In this document: positions 43,330-53,444 of the stretch, piece after piece
Layout: every line of letters starts with the position of its first letter
Position numbering within the stretch: the first letter of the stretch is position 1
Source: Alsobacter soli
GTDB taxonomy: Bacteria > Pseudomonadota > Alphaproteobacteria > Rhizobiales > Beijerinckiaceae
Reading direction: 5' to 3'
Assembly: GCF_003004785.1 (NCBI RefSeq)
Contig: NZ_PVZS01000007.1
Coordinates: forward strand, 1 to 64,000
DNA length: 64,000 nt
The notes under the pieces: generated by a model
Database searches by the model: none
Told to the model about the DNA's origin: nothing
What the model saw: only the letters and a program-made list of their open reading frames with translations
Program-made: the position numbers and the translations under genes

Positions 43330-44262
43330 GTGTCCACCCTGCTGATTTCACATCCGTGTTTCGTCCGACACCAGACTCCCCTCGGCCATCCGGAGCGGCC
43401 CGACCGCATGAGGGTCGTGGAACGCATTCTTGAACATGAGCGCTTCCAGCCGCTCCAGCGTGAGTCGTCGCCGGCGGCGACATTCGATCAGCTCTGCCTC
43501 GCCCATCCCGAAGATTATGTCCGGGAGATCGAGGACGCGGCGCCCACGGAGGGCATGATCCAGCTCGACGCGGACACGACGATGTCCTCCGGCACCTGGG
43601 AGGCCGCGGTCCGTGGCGTGGGCGGCGCCATCCTGGCGGTGGACGAGGTGATGGCCGGGAAGGTCAATAACGCCTTCGCCGCGTCCCGACCGCCAGGGCA
43701 CCACGCCGAGAAGACCAAGGCGATGGGATTCTGCTTCTTCAACAACGCCGCCATCGCGGCGCGGCACGCGCAGAAGATCCACGGCGCCGAACGCGTCGCG
43801 GTCGTCGACTGGGATGTCCACCACGGCAACGGCACCCAGGACATCTTCTGGAACGACCCCAGCGTCATGTACTGCTCGACGCACGAGATGCCGCTCTATC
43901 CCGGCACGGGCGCGGCGAACGAGCGGGGCGAACACGACACGATCGTCAACGCGCCCCTGCGGGCGGGCGACGGCGGCTCGGAGTTCCGGGAGGCCATGGA
44001 GATCGCGATCCTGCCCCGGATCGAGGCGTTCCGCCCGGACCTGATCGTTATCTCGGCGGGTTTCGACGCCCATGTGCGCGATCCGCTGGCCAACCTGAAC
44101 CTGGTGGAGGCCGACTATGGCTGGGCCACGGCCCAGCTCATGGATCTGGCGGACCGGTTCGCCAATGGCCGGATCGTGTCGATCCTGGAGGGCGGCTACG
44201 ACCTCGAGGGCCTGGCGCGTTCCACGGCGGCGCACGTCATGACGCTGATGCGGGGCGGCTGA
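43330..44262 (+). CDS. Histone deacetylase/acetylpolyamine amidohydrolase family protein
   Basis: A 310-residue zinc deacetylase. The His pair is in RPPGHHAEK, the zinc ligands are in DWDVHHGNGT and SAGFDAH, and the catalytic Tyr is in LEGGYD; a full active site. Start GTG at 43330 has GGGAGG (43319-43324) 5 bases before it and gives the family length; ATG at 43297 is an alternative with no useful ribosome site. Bacterial members deacetylate acetylpolyamines or small acyl-amines. An aminotransferase that could act on polyamines lies 1.4 kb upstream, but two unrelated genes and a terminator intervene. Confidence 0.88.
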   Translation: MSTLLISHPCFVRHQTPLGHPERPDRMRVVERILEHERFQPLQRESSPAATFDQLCLAHPEDYVREIEDAAPTEGMIQLDADTTMSSGTWEAAVRGVGGAILAVDEVMAGKVNNAFAASRPPGHHAEKTKAMGFCFFNNAAIAARHAQKIHGAERVAVVDWDVHHGNGTQDIFWNDPSVMYCSTHEMPLYPGTGAANERGEHDTIVNAPLRAGDGGSEFREAMEIAILPRIEAFRPDLIVISAGFDAHVRDPLANLNLVEADYGWATAQLMDLADRFANGRIVSILEGGYDLEGLARSTAAHVMTLMRGG

Positions 44263-44388
44263 GGCGCCTCGCCGCAGCGTCCGGCGCGGGTCGGGCGCCC
44301 GCAAAGCGCAGATGACAGGGTGGAAGCAGGCGTGGACAATCCGCGCATCCGCTCCACCTCCACCTGTGCGGCCCCTGGCCGCGGAGAC

Positions 44389-44408
44389 CCCCGCCCGAGC
44401 GGGCCTTT
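44389..44408 (+). terminator. Possible terminator of the HDAC-family gene
   Basis: CCCGC-CCGA-GCGGG (44389-44402) is a short 5-bp hairpin followed by CCTTTT. The stem is weak but the T-run is in the right place, 127 bases after the stop. Confidence 0.4.
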
Positions 44409-44477
44409 TGGCCCGCGCATTACGAGAGGGAGCCGCCCGCATCCGGCCCGGCCGCTTGTGCGAGGCTGCTCGACGCC

Positions 44478-45959
44478 ATGAACGTTGCCGCCGCCCCCGA
44501 GCTGACGCGCCCCGTCCTCAGCCACGAAGAGATCCGCCGGATCATCTTCGGCATTCTTATCGCCATGTTCCTGGCCGCGTTGGACCAGACCATCGTGGCC
44601 ACCGCATTGCCCACCATTGGCCGGGAGCTCGGCGACGCCGAGTTGCTGTCCTGGATCGTCACGGCCTATCTCGTCACGGCGACGGCCATCACCCCGCTCT
44701 ACGGCAAGGTCAGCGACATCGCCGGCCGGCGGCCGACCATGCTGGTGGGCATCACCGTGTTCGTGATCGGCTCGGCCGCCTGCGCGCTCGCGCCCAACAT
44801 GCTCGGTCTCATCCTCGCCCGAGGCCTGCAGGGCCTGGGCGGCGGCGGACTCATCTCCATGGCGCAGACCATCATTGGCGACATGGTTCCCCCCAAGGAG
44901 CGGGGCCGCTACCAGGTCTATATCGCCAGCGTCTTCGTGAGCTCCAGCCTGGCCGGCCCCGTGCTCGGCGGCTTCTTCGCCGAGCACCTGCACTGGTCCA
45001 TCATCTTCTGGATCAACCTGCCGCTCGGCGTGCTCGCCTTCCTCAGCGTCAACCGCGCGCTCAAGCGGCTGCCCCAGCACAACCGGCGGCATGCGCTGGA
45101 CGTGTTCGGCGCAGTGCTGATGATCGTGGCCACGACCCTCCTGCTGATGGCCCTGAACTGGGGAGGCATCCGCTTCCCCTGGACCTCCACGCCGATCATG
45201 GGCCTGCTCGCGGCCGCCGCCGTCGGCTGGGCCGCGTTCGGCTTGCGGATGATGACCGCGTCCGAGCCGCTCATCCCGGTGGCCCTGTTCACCAACGGCG
45301 TCGTTCTCAACGGGACGCTGGCCGCCTGCTTCGGCATGGGCGCGTTCATCGGCCTGACCATCTACACGCCGGTGTACCTGGAGATCGTGCAAGGTCTCTC
45401 GGCCAGCGACTCAGGCCTGGCGCTGATTCCCCTGATGATCGGCACTGTGACGGGCGCGACCATATCGGGCCGGGCCATGGCCAAGGTGGTCCACTACAAG
45501 CGGCTGCCCCTGGGCGGGCTCGTGGTCGCCATAGCGGCCACGCTGCTGCTGGCGATCGAGGGCGAGAGCCTTCCCTTCGCGCTGATGGAGGTGATCTTCG
45601 CCGTGATCAGCATCGGCCTCGGCACCCTGCTGCCCGTGACCACCGTCGCCATCCAGAACGCGGTTCCGCTGCACCAGCTCGGCACGGCGACCGCCAGCAT
45701 GAACTTCTTTCGAAGCCTCGGCGGGTCCCTCCTGGTCGCGGTTTTCGGGGCCATCCTGCTCGCCGGCGGCATCGTGGGCGGCCTGCACGGCCCCGCCGCG
45801 GGCGTCGAGAGCGCGCCGCATTCGCCGGCGGCCGTCGCCGCCTTCCGGACGATGTTCGAGGCCGCGGCCGCAGCCCTTGCGGTGGCGCTGCTGTTCCTGG
45901 TCGTCATGGAGGAACGGCCGCTGCGCGGACGCGCCGCGCCGACGCCAGTCGCCGACTGA
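44478..45959 (+). CDS. MFS multidrug exporter, DHA2 (EmrB/QacA, 14-TM) family
   Basis: A 493-residue drug:proton antiporter with about 14 hydrophobic segments. Motif D1 ALDQTIVATALPTI is near residues 35-48, motif A GKVSDIAGRRP near 77-87, and motif C SSLAGPVLGGFF near 155. Loss of substrate through proton exchange across the inner membrane is the family role. No MFP (EmrA) or TetR-family regulator lies nearby; the gene appears solitary. It ends at a terminator shared with the convergent small gene. Confidence 0.92.
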   Translation: MNVAAAPELTRPVLSHEEIRRIIFGILIAMFLAALDQTIVATALPTIGRELGDAELLSWIVTAYLVTATAITPLYGKVSDIAGRRPTMLVGITVFVIGSAACALAPNMLGLILARGLQGLGGGGLISMAQTIIGDMVPPKERGRYQVYIASVFVSSSLAGPVLGGFFAEHLHWSIIFWINLPLGVLAFLSVNRALKRLPQHNRRHALDVFGAVLMIVATTLLLMALNWGGIRFPWTSTPIMGLLAAAAVGWAAFGLRMMTASEPLIPVALFTNGVVLNGTLAACFGMGAFIGLTIYTPVYLEIVQGLSASDSGLALIPLMIGTVTGATISGRAMAKVVHYKRLPLGGLVVAIAATLLLAIEGESLPFALMEVIFAVISIGLGTLLPVTTVAIQNAVPLHQLGTATASMNFFRSLGGSLLVAVFGAILLAGGIVGGLHGPAAGVESAPHSPAAVAAFRTMFEAAAAALAVALLFLVVMEERPLRGRAAPTPVAD

Positions 45960-45971
45960 TCGGCGCACGCG

Positions 45972-46000
45972 AAAACGCCCGGGGCGGAAGCTCCGGGCGT
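45972..46000 (-). terminator. Rho-independent terminator of the Gly-rich protein gene (likely bidirectional)
   Basis: ACGCCCGG-G-GC (45975-45985) and GC-T-CCGGGCGT (45990-46000) form an 11-bp stem with one G-T pair and loop GGAA. On the minus strand it is followed by TTTTC, just after the stop of the 46020-46364 gene. On the plus strand it lies 15 bases after the exporter stop, with a weaker T-rich tail. Confidence 0.72.
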
Positions 46001-46019
46001 CGTTCTGAGTAAGCCTGGC

Positions 46020-46364
46020 CTACTGCTGCTTCGTCTGGTTGCCGCCCGGCGGCAGAAAACGCTGGTCGCCCTGCAGCTTCTGGTCGCCGCTGCTCGCAGA
46101 GTTGCCGCCGACCGTCGTGCCGGTTGTTTCGCCGGCTCCGCTGCGCCCTCCGACGCCTGCTCCGGCGCCCATTCCGCCAGCCCCGGATCCGCTCACGCCG
46201 CCGCCTCCAGCGGCCCCGCCCGCGGCCGCGCCTCCACCGGCGCTCCCGGCCGCTCCGCCGCCAGCCCCTCCCCCGGCGCCCGCGGACTGGGCGTAGGCCA
46301 GGGGCGCGGCGGTCATTGCGCCGAGCGCCAGGGCAAGGGCCGTGATGGTGATCGTCTTGCGCAT
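46020..46364 (-). CDS. Gly/Ala-rich secreted low-complexity protein
   Basis: A 114-residue protein: a signal peptide of about 25 residues (RKTITITALALALGAMTAA, cleavage after AYA), then some 50 residues of Gly/Ala/Ser repeats (AGAGGGAGGGAAG and similar) and a polar tail with QGDQRFLPPGG. No enzymatic motif. The composition suggests a flexible periplasmic or surface protein. GGGAG precedes the ATG at 46364. The upstream extension to 46682 would run over the divergent gene region and is rejected. A terminator follows. Confidence 0.6.
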   Translation of the reverse strand: MRKTITITALALALGAMTAAPLAYAQSAGAGGGAGGGAAGSAGGGAAAGGAAGGGGVSGSGAGGMGAGAGVGGRSGAGETTGTTVGGNSASSGDQKLQGDQRFLPPGGNQTKQQ

Positions 46365-46581
46365 CCGATGTCTCCCGTGGTGAACGGAGCCAACGTCATC
46401 CGGCAAGGCGTGTTCCGATGGGCGAAGGTCGAGCCCGGTCACATGATCAGGATCATGGGCCTCAGTGGGCGACGCGCATTGGATTTCGGCGAAATCTTCT
46501 TTGGATAGCCAAGCACAGCCTTTGCGCGAGATTGTCGCTTGTGCTTGGTTGAACCATCTCTCCTCACGCCCCAGTCGAGAA

Positions 46582-47061
46582 ATGACCAAGCAGCACATCG
46601 AGCGCGCCGAGAAAGCTCTGCAACGCATGCTGGACTGGATCGCCCGGCATGATTCCCGGAGTTCGGCCGTCCTGGGCATCACTATCGCGATGGTCGGCGC
46701 ATTGTCGGCGTCGATCCCCTCGCCCTCGCAGTGGACGTGGACCTACGCGCTGGCCCTGGCCGCCGCCGTGATCGGACTCGGGGCCGTGTTGACGGAGTTG
46801 CTGCGCGGGCAATTTCCGCGCATGCGGTCGACGCCGTCGCTGTTCTTCTTCGGGACCGTGGCGAACCTGCCGCTCGACCAATACCGCAGCGAGGTCGCCG
46901 CCCTGGACGATGAGGCCTATCTCAAGGACCTGCTGACCCAGTGCCATACCAACGCACGGATCCTCAGGTCCAAGTTCCGGTCGCTCAAGCGCTCGATCTT
47001 CGCCCTGCTGTGCGCGGCCGTTCCGTGGGCGGTCGCCCTCGGATTGGGCAAAGGGCTCTGA
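46582..47061 (+). CDS. DUF5706 (Pycsar-effector-like, PycTM) membrane protein
   Basis: A 159-residue protein with two N-terminal membrane helices (about 29-45 and 55-74), a cytoplasmic middle region and a third helix at 138-154. The pattern LFFFGTVA (87-94), then QYRSEVAALDDEAYLKDLL, then KFRSLKRS before the last helix, is the layout of DUF5706, the membrane effector domain of Pycsar anti-phage systems (activated by cUMP or cCMP from a PycC cyclase to depolarise the membrane). The ATG at 46582 is used; the longer frame from 46465 adds an unrelated segment. No nucleotidyl cyclase lies anywhere in the window, so the protein is either an orphan or regulated in trans. Family assignment is by pattern recognition and needs a profile search. 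Confidence 0.66.
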   Translation: MTKQHIERAEKALQRMLDWIARHDSRSSAVLGITIAMVGALSASIPSPSQWTWTYALALAAAVIGLGAVLTELLRGQFPRMRSTPSLFFFGTVANLPLDQYRSEVAALDDEAYLKDLLTQCHTNARILRSKFRSLKRSIFALLCAAVPWAVALGLGKGL

Positions 47062-47091
47062 CGAGCGTTCAGGCTCGCCAAAGGCGCCCGC

Positions 47092-47421
47092 TCAGGCGGC
47101 CGAAATGCTCTTGGGCGCGCCGCCGCCCTTGACGGGCCTGGCGCGCTTTGCGGCGCCATCCGGCTTGGCGGGCTTGGCCGCGACCAGCTTGTCGGCCTTC
47201 TTCCGGGCGAACTTCACCAGCTTCCTGAGAGCCTTGCGCTCGTCGTCCAGCGCGGCGAGCTGCGCCTCGACCCGGGACAGGCCATCATCCGAGGCCAGCG
47301 AGACCGCAGCTTCATCCACCGCCGCCGTCCGGTCGAGAGCGGACGAAAACTCACGGACGCTTCGAGCCTTCTCGTAGGCCTCATGCAACTCTGCGAATTT
47401 CTTGCGCGCTTTGTCGCCCAT
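47092..47421 (-). CDS. Hypothetical Lys/Ala-rich helical protein
   Basis: A 109-residue cytoplasmic protein with a helical, probably coiled-coil N-terminal two-thirds (GDKARKKFAELHEAYEKAR and SRVEAQLAALDDERKALRKL) and a basic KPAKPDGAAKRARPVKGGG tail. Such charged tails bind nucleic acids or membranes, but no family is recognised. The ATG at 47421 is the likelier start; an in-frame Met at 47454 is possible. Convergent with the DUF5706 gene, 30 bases apart. Confidence 0.55.
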   Translation of the reverse strand: MGDKARKKFAELHEAYEKARSVREFSSALDRTAAVDEAAVSLASDDGLSRVEAQLAALDDERKALRKLVKFARKKADKLVAAKPAKPDGAAKRARPVKGGGAPKSISAA

Positions 47422-47617
47422 AGGAACAACTCTCCGGTTTTCGGCGCCGTGCACGAACCCGTACCGAGACGGACTGTCACAATCTACACGCTCATTCCGG
47501 CTTCCGCCTGATCCGGCGCATTATCCGGGGCGCGCCAAAGAAGCCGCTTGATCCGGACCTTGCGGCGGCTAGTCTGGCACAACAAATGCCAGTGCGGGGT
47601 TCCCGCCGAAAGAGAGC

Positions 47618-48648
<1,031 letters not shown>

Positions 48649-48652
<4 letters not shown>

Positions 48653-49788
48653 GCGCGATCCTGCAGGCCGAGGGCCTCAAGAAATATTTCAAGACGGGCG
48701 GCGGCCTGTTCTCGAAACCGACGGTCGTACGCGCCGTGGACGGCGTCTCGTTCGCCGTGCAGAAGGGCGAGACGCTCGCCATCGTGGGCGAGTCCGGCTG
48801 CGGCAAATCCACGGTCGGGCGCATGCTGATGCGGCTGATCGAGCCCACCGCAGGGACGGTGACCTTCGAAGGACAGGACCTCGGCGCTCTTGGCGAGACC
48901 GGCCTGCGCAAGCTGCGCGGCGCCATGCAGATGGTGTTCCAGGATCCGTTCTCCTCGCTCAACCCCCGGATGACCGTGGCCGACATCGTGGGCGAGCCGC
49001 TGTGGCTCCACGGCGAGGGCTCCGCCAGGGAGAGGCGGGAGAAGACGCTCGAACTGCTGCGCACGGTGGGGCTGCGGCCGGACCTGGCGGACCGATACCC
49101 GCATGAGTTCTCCGGTGGGCAGCGACAGCGCATCGGCATCGCCCGGGCGCTCGCGAGCTCGCCGAAGCTGGTGATCGGCGACGAGCCGGTCTCGGCGCTG
49201 GACGTGTCCATCCAGGCCCAGGTCATCAACCTGCTGGAGGACCTCAAGGAGCGCTTCGCCCTCACGCTCATCATCATCGCCCATGACCTGGCGGTGATCC
49301 GGCACATGAGCGACCGCGTGATCGTCATGTATCTGGGCTCGATCGTGGAGGTCGCCCCCACGGGGCCGCTCTACTCCGAACCGCTGCACCCCTACACGCG
49401 GGCCCTGCTCAGCGCGATTCCGCTTCCGGTTCCCGGCCATCACGCCGAGCGCAAGCTGCTCGAGGGGGACATCCCGAGCCCGGCCAACCCGCCGTCCGGC
49501 TGCCGTTTCCATACCCGCTGCCCCTACGCCCAGAAGCGCTGCGTGGACGAGGTCCCGGCCTTGCGCGACGCCGGCGCGGGCCGGATGGCGGCCTGCCACT
49601 TCTTCGAGGATCTGCCGCCGGAAACGGCCGGCCGCGCGCTCGGCGCGGCCGACAGTCCGGCCAAGGCGAGGCGCCTCGCGCTGTACAAACAGTTCAGGAC
49701 CCTCCGGGACACCCAAGGGCCCGAGGCCGTCCTTCGTGCTTCCACGCCAACGATGGAAGCCGTCACCAGGGGAGAACAGTCGTCATGA
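48649..49788 (+). CDS. Dipeptide-type ABC transporter ATP-binding protein (DppF type)
   Basis: A 379-residue ATPase starting with GTG in a 4-base overlap. It has Walker [11 protein letters not shown]-loop [13 protein letters not shown], signature FSGGQRQR, Walker [14 protein letters not shown] and switch His in IIAHD, followed by the oligo_HPY tail ([14 protein letters not shown]). [13 protein letters not shown] and [11 protein letters not shown] are hallmarks of the DppF half. It overlaps the binding-protein gene by 4 bases. Longer than DppF of E. coli because of a Cys/Arg-rich C-terminal extension. Confidence 0.92.
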
Positions 49789-51320
49789 CCAGCACCACCC
49801 GCGGGCTCCATGGCCTCGCACGCGCGACCGCGCTGGCGGCCGGCCTGCTCGGCCTCGCCACTGCGGCGCACGCCCAGCAGCAGCTTCGCATCGGCCTCGC
49901 CGAGGACGCCGACGCGCTCGATCCGCACCAGGCGCGCACGTTCGTGGGGCGCATCGTCTTTACCTCGCTCTGCGACAAGCTGGTGGACGTGACGCCGGAC
50001 CTGAAGTTCACACCGCAGCTGGCGACCTCTTGGGAGTGGGCGCCCGACAACACCTCCCTCACCTTCCACCTGCGCGAGGGGGTGAAGTTCCACGACGGCG
50101 AGCCCTTCAACGCCGAGGCGGCGAAGTACAACATCGAGCGCGCGTTGACCTTGCCGGAGTCCCGCCGCAAGAGCGAGATCTCCAGCGTCCAGAGCGTGGA
50201 GGTCGTCGACCCGATGACCATCAAGCTCGTGCTCAAGAAGCCGGACGTCACGGTGCTGGCGCAGCTCTCCGACCGCGCCGGCATGATGGTGTCGCCGAAG
50301 GCCGCCAAGGAGATGGGCGCGAACCTCGCCTCGAAGCCGGTCTGCTCGGGGCCGTACAAGTTCGTGGAGCGCGTCCAGAACGACCGCATCGTGCTGGAGA
50401 AGTTCCAGGACTACTGGAACAAGCAGGCCTACTCCTTTGACAAGGTGACCTATCTGCCGATCCCGGACTCTACTGTCCGGCTCGCGAACCTGCGCTCCGG
50501 CGACCTCGACATCATCGAGCGCCTGGAGCCCACGGACGTGAAGACGGCGAAGTCCGACGCCAATCTCGCGACCGCATCGGCGGTCGGGCTGGGCTATCAG
50601 GCCATCAACATCAACCTGAACAACGGCGACAAGGCGAAGAACCCGCTCGGCCAGAACGCGCTCGTGCGCCAGGCCTTCGAGCTTACGCTGGACCGCGAAG
50701 CCCTCAACCAGGTCGTGTTCGAGGGCCAGTTCAGCCCGGGCAACCAGTATTTCTCGCCCAAGAACTTCTACTACGACGCCAAGGTGCCGATCCCGCCGCG
50801 CGACGTCGAGAAGGCCAAGGCGCTCCTGAAGCAGGCGGGAGTGCCGACGCCGGTGTCGTTCGAGGTCACCATGTCCAACAGCCCGCGCTCGCAAGCGGTG
50901 ATGCAGGTGATCCAGTCCATGGCCCAGGAGGCCGGATTCGACATCAAGCTGCGTGCGACCGAGTTCGCCACCATGCTGGACGAAGGCACGAAGGGGAACT
51001 TCCAGGCCAACCAGTACGGCTGGTCGGGCCGGCCGGACCCGGACGGCAACATCTACGGTTTCGTCACCTGCAAGGGCAACCTGAACGACTGGAAATACTG
51101 CAACCCGCAGGTCGACAAGCTGCTCGACGAAGCCCGGACGGTCGCCGACCCGAACGAGCGCAAGAAGCGCTACGACGCGGCGGAGGAGATCCTGGCCAAG
51201 GACCTGCCGATTATCGTGATCTACCACGAGAGCTGGATCTGGGGGATGAAGAAGTCCCTCCAGGGCTTTCAGCCCCACCCGGACGGCATGATCCGCCTCG
51301 CGGGCGTCAAGAAGTCGTGA
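49785..51320 (+). CDS. Peptide-type ABC transporter substrate-binding protein (SBP family 5)
   Basis: A 511-residue periplasmic binding protein (cluster C, DppA/GsiB type). A signal peptide covers about residues 1-31 (ending AAHAQ), and the mature part opens with [18 protein letters not shown], the usual start of family 5. The domain segment [20 protein letters not shown] near 100-120 is the family signature. It is coupled by ATGA to the ATPase gene. Downstream permeases and a gamma-glutamyltransferase suggest that glutathione or gamma-glutamyl peptides are bound, but dipeptides, nickel or other ligands are alternatives. Confidence 0.93.
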   Translation: MTSTTRGLHGLARATALAAGLLGLATAAHAQQQLRIGLAEDADALDPHQARTFVGRIVFTSLCDKLVDVTPDLKFTPQLATSWEWAPDNTSLTFHLREGVKFHDGEPFNAEAAKYNIERALTLPESRRKSEISSVQSVEVVDPMTIKLVLKKPDVTVLAQLSDRAGMMVSPKAAKEMGANLASKPVCSGPYKFVERVQNDRIVLEKFQDYWNKQAYSFDKVTYLPIPDSTVRLANLRSGDLDIIERLEPTDVKTAKSDANLATASAVGLGYQAININLNNGDKAKNPLGQNALVRQAFELTLDREALNQVVFEGQFSPGNQYFSPKNFYYDAKVPIPPRDVEKAKALLKQAGVPTPVSFEVTMSNSPRSQAVMQVIQSMAQEAGFDIKLRATEFATMLDEGTKGNFQANQYGWSGRPDPDGNIYGFVTCKGNLNDWKYCNPQVDKLLDEARTVADPNERKKRYDAAEEILAKDLPIIVIYHESWIWGMKKSLQGFQPHPDGMIRLAGVKKS

Positions 51321-51370
51321 GCGCGTGAGAATGGCCGCGATGCCAGCCTTCACCTGTCTCGTGCTGAGGA

Positions 51371-51390
51371 GCAGGCCCGCGAGGGCCTGC
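51371..51390 (+). repeat. Perfect hairpin between binding-protein and permease genes
   Basis: GCAGGCCC-GCGA-GGGCCTGC is a perfect 8-bp stem. It lies inside a CTCGTGCTGAGGAGCAGGCC context that recalls a known rhizobial intergenic repeat. No T-run follows, so it is more likely an mRNA-stability hairpin or repeat than a terminator. Confidence 0.6.
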
Positions 51391-51405
51391 TGTGCAGCCG
51401 CAGCC

Positions 51406-51568
51406 CACCCTCCCGTTGAGGGGGAGGGTCGACGGCCGCAGGCCGGCGGGGTGGAGTGGCGCCGCGCCCGGCGAGGGCGCGCCCGAGCTTTGGCCGCGGC
51501 CTTCACACCCCACGCCAGGCGCTCACCCCACCCCGGCCCTGCGGGCCGACCACCCCCCTCGAGGGAAG
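51406..51568. repeat. Palindromic intergenic repeat (rhizobial type)
   Basis: Two imperfect inverted arms, about 51406-51456 (ACCCTCCC...GAGGGGGAGGGT...GCCGGCGGGGTGGAG) and 51522-51568 (CTCACCCCACCCCGGCCCTG...CCCCCCTCGAGGG), are complementary over most of their length. The pattern is that of GC-rich palindromic elements scattered in rhizobial intergenic regions. It occupies most of the 276-base gap within the transporter operon and could reduce downstream expression. Confidence 0.65.
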
Positions 51569-51596
51569 ATTGCGCTGCGCGCCAGGGAGCCCGCCC

Positions 51597-52541
51597 ATGC
51601 TGAGCTTCATCGGGCGGCGAATCCTGATCGCGATCCCGACCGTGATCCTCGTTTCGATCTTCGTGTTCACGCTGCAGAAGCTGCTGCCGGGCGATCCCAT
51701 CCTGGTGCTCGCCGGCGAGGAGCGCGATCCGCAGGTGATCGAGCTCCTGCGGGCCAAGTACCACCTCAACGACCCGCTGCCGATCCAGTACCTCGCCTGG
51801 GCCGGACAGGCGCTTCAGGGCAACCTGGGCGTTTCGCTGCGCACGGGCGTGCCGGTGATGCAGCTGATCAAGGACAAGCTGCCCGTCACCCTTCAGCTCG
51901 CCGCCATGGCGATGTGCTTCGCGCTGCTGATCGGAATTCCCGCCGGGGTGATGGCGGCCGTCCGGAAGGGCTCTGCCTGGGACTACGGCGCGACGGCGCT
52001 GGCCCTGTGGGGGCTGTCCATTCCCAATTTCTTTCTCGGAATCCTGCTGATCTTCCTGATCTCCGTGCAGCTCAACTGGCTGCCGGCGTCCGGCTATGTG
52101 CCGCTGTCCGAGAGCGTGTCCCAGAACCTGAAAACCATGATCATGCCGGCCTTCGTGCTCGGCAACGCGCTCGCCGCCTCCATGATGCGCCATACGCGAA
52201 GCGCCATGCTGGGCGTGCTGCGGCAGGACTACGTCCGCACGGCCCGCGCCAAGGGCCTGCTGGAGCCGCGGGTGATCCTGAAGCACGCGCTGCGCAACGC
52301 GCTGATCCCGGTGGTGACCATCGGCACCCTGCTGTTTGGCGAACTGCTCGCCGGCGCGGTGCTCACGGAGCAGATCTTCACCATCCCGGGCTTCGGCAAG
52401 CTGATCGTGGACGCCGTGTTCAACCGCGACTACTCGGTGGTCCAGGGCGTGGTGCTGTGCACAGCGGTCGGCTACATCGCCCTTAACCTCCTGGCGGACG
52501 TGCTCTATGTCGTCCTCAACCCTCGCTTGAGGACACGCTGA
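51597..52541 (+). CDS. Dipeptide-type ABC transporter permease (DppB type)
   Basis: A 314-residue permease with six membrane segments. MLSFIGRRILIAIPTVILVS at the N terminus and FTLQKLLPGDP just after are typical of DppB. The EAA loop RTARAKGLLEPRVILKHALRN near residues 215-235 contacts the ATPase. The ATG at 51597 follows AGGGAG; the frame is open from 51456 but runs through the repeat. One base separates it from the DppC-type gene. Confidence 0.92.
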   Translation: MLSFIGRRILIAIPTVILVSIFVFTLQKLLPGDPILVLAGEERDPQVIELLRAKYHLNDPLPIQYLAWAGQALQGNLGVSLRTGVPVMQLIKDKLPVTLQLAAMAMCFALLIGIPAGVMAAVRKGSAWDYGATALALWGLSIPNFFLGILLIFLISVQLNWLPASGYVPLSESVSQNLKTMIMPAFVLGNALAASMMRHTRSAMLGVLRQDYVRTARAKGLLEPRVILKHALRNALIPVVTIGTLLFGELLAGAVLTEQIFTIPGFGKLIVDAVFNRDYSVVQGVVLCTAVGYIALNLLADVLYVVLNPRLRTR

Positions 52542-53420
52542 ATGACGCTCGCGCTCGACACGGCCGAGCAGGCCGCCGTTCCCGCCCCGCGCAGCCGGGT
52601 CTGGGGCAAGCTGCTGCGCAACCGCTCCGCGGTGGTGGGCGGCGTGCTGGTGGTCGCCTTCGCGCTGATCGCCTTCGTTGGGCCCTTCGTCATCCCGGAC
52701 GACCCCGTGAAGACGTCCTGGTCTCTGGTGCGCAAGGCGCCGTCGTGGTCGCACTGGTTCGGCACCGACGACCTGGGCCGGGACGTGCTGGCCCGGGTGA
52801 TCTATGGCGCCCGCGCCTCCCTGCTGGCGGGGGTCGTTTCCGTCACCATCGCGGTCTCCATCGGCGGCCCCTTGGGTCTGATCGCCGGCTATTTCGGCGG
52901 TTGGATCGACGCGGTGATTTCCCGCTGCACGGAGGCGATGCTCGCCTGCCCGTTCCTGATCCTCGCCATCGCGCTCGGCAGCGTGCTGGGCGCGAGCCTG
53001 ACCAACGCCATGATCGCCATCGGCATCGCGGCCGCCCCGATCTTCACCCGGCTCACCCGGGCGCAGGCGCTCGCGGTGAAGACAGAGGACTATGTCGAGG
53101 GCGCCCGCGCCATCGGCCTCCCGGATCGCTGGATCATCATCAAGTACATCGTGCCCAACATCTTCGCGCCGATCCTGGTGCAGGCCACACTGATCATGGC
53201 CCAGGCCATCATCGCGGAGGCCAGCCTCTCTTTCCTGGGGCTTGGCCAGCAGCCGCCGGCGCCGAGCTGGGGGTCCATGCTCAACACCGGCAAGAACTTC
53301 CTCCAGCAGGGCCAGTGGTGGATGTCCATGTTCCCGGGCGTCGGAATCTTCCTGACGGTGCTCGGGTTCAACCTTCTCGGCGACGGGCTGCGCGACGCGC
53401 TCGACCCGCGCGAGACCTGA
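52542..53420 (+). CDS. Dipeptide-type ABC transporter permease (DppC type)
   Basis: A 292-residue permease. The first helix is followed by the DppC-specific HWFGTDDLGRDVLARVIYGAR (about residues 66-86); the EAA loop DYVEGARAIGLPDRWIIIKY is near 180-200; the end DGLRDALDPR is the family C terminus. It completes a heterodimeric channel with the DppB-type protein. A gamma-glutamyltransferase-family gene follows 24 bases later. Confidence 0.93.
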   Translation: MTLALDTAEQAAVPAPRSRVWGKLLRNRSAVVGGVLVVAFALIAFVGPFVIPDDPVKTSWSLVRKAPSWSHWFGTDDLGRDVLARVIYGARASLLAGVVSVTIAVSIGGPLGLIAGYFGGWIDAVISRCTEAMLACPFLILAIALGSVLGASLTNAMIAIGIAAAPIFTRLTRAQALAVKTEDYVEGARAIGLPDRWIIIKYIVPNIFAPILVQATLIMAQAIIAEASLSFLGLGQQPPAPSWGSMLNTGKNFLQQGQWWMSMFPGVGIFLTVLGFNLLGDGLRDALDPRET

Positions 53421-53444
53421 GTTCAACAAGCAAGGCGTACCCCC

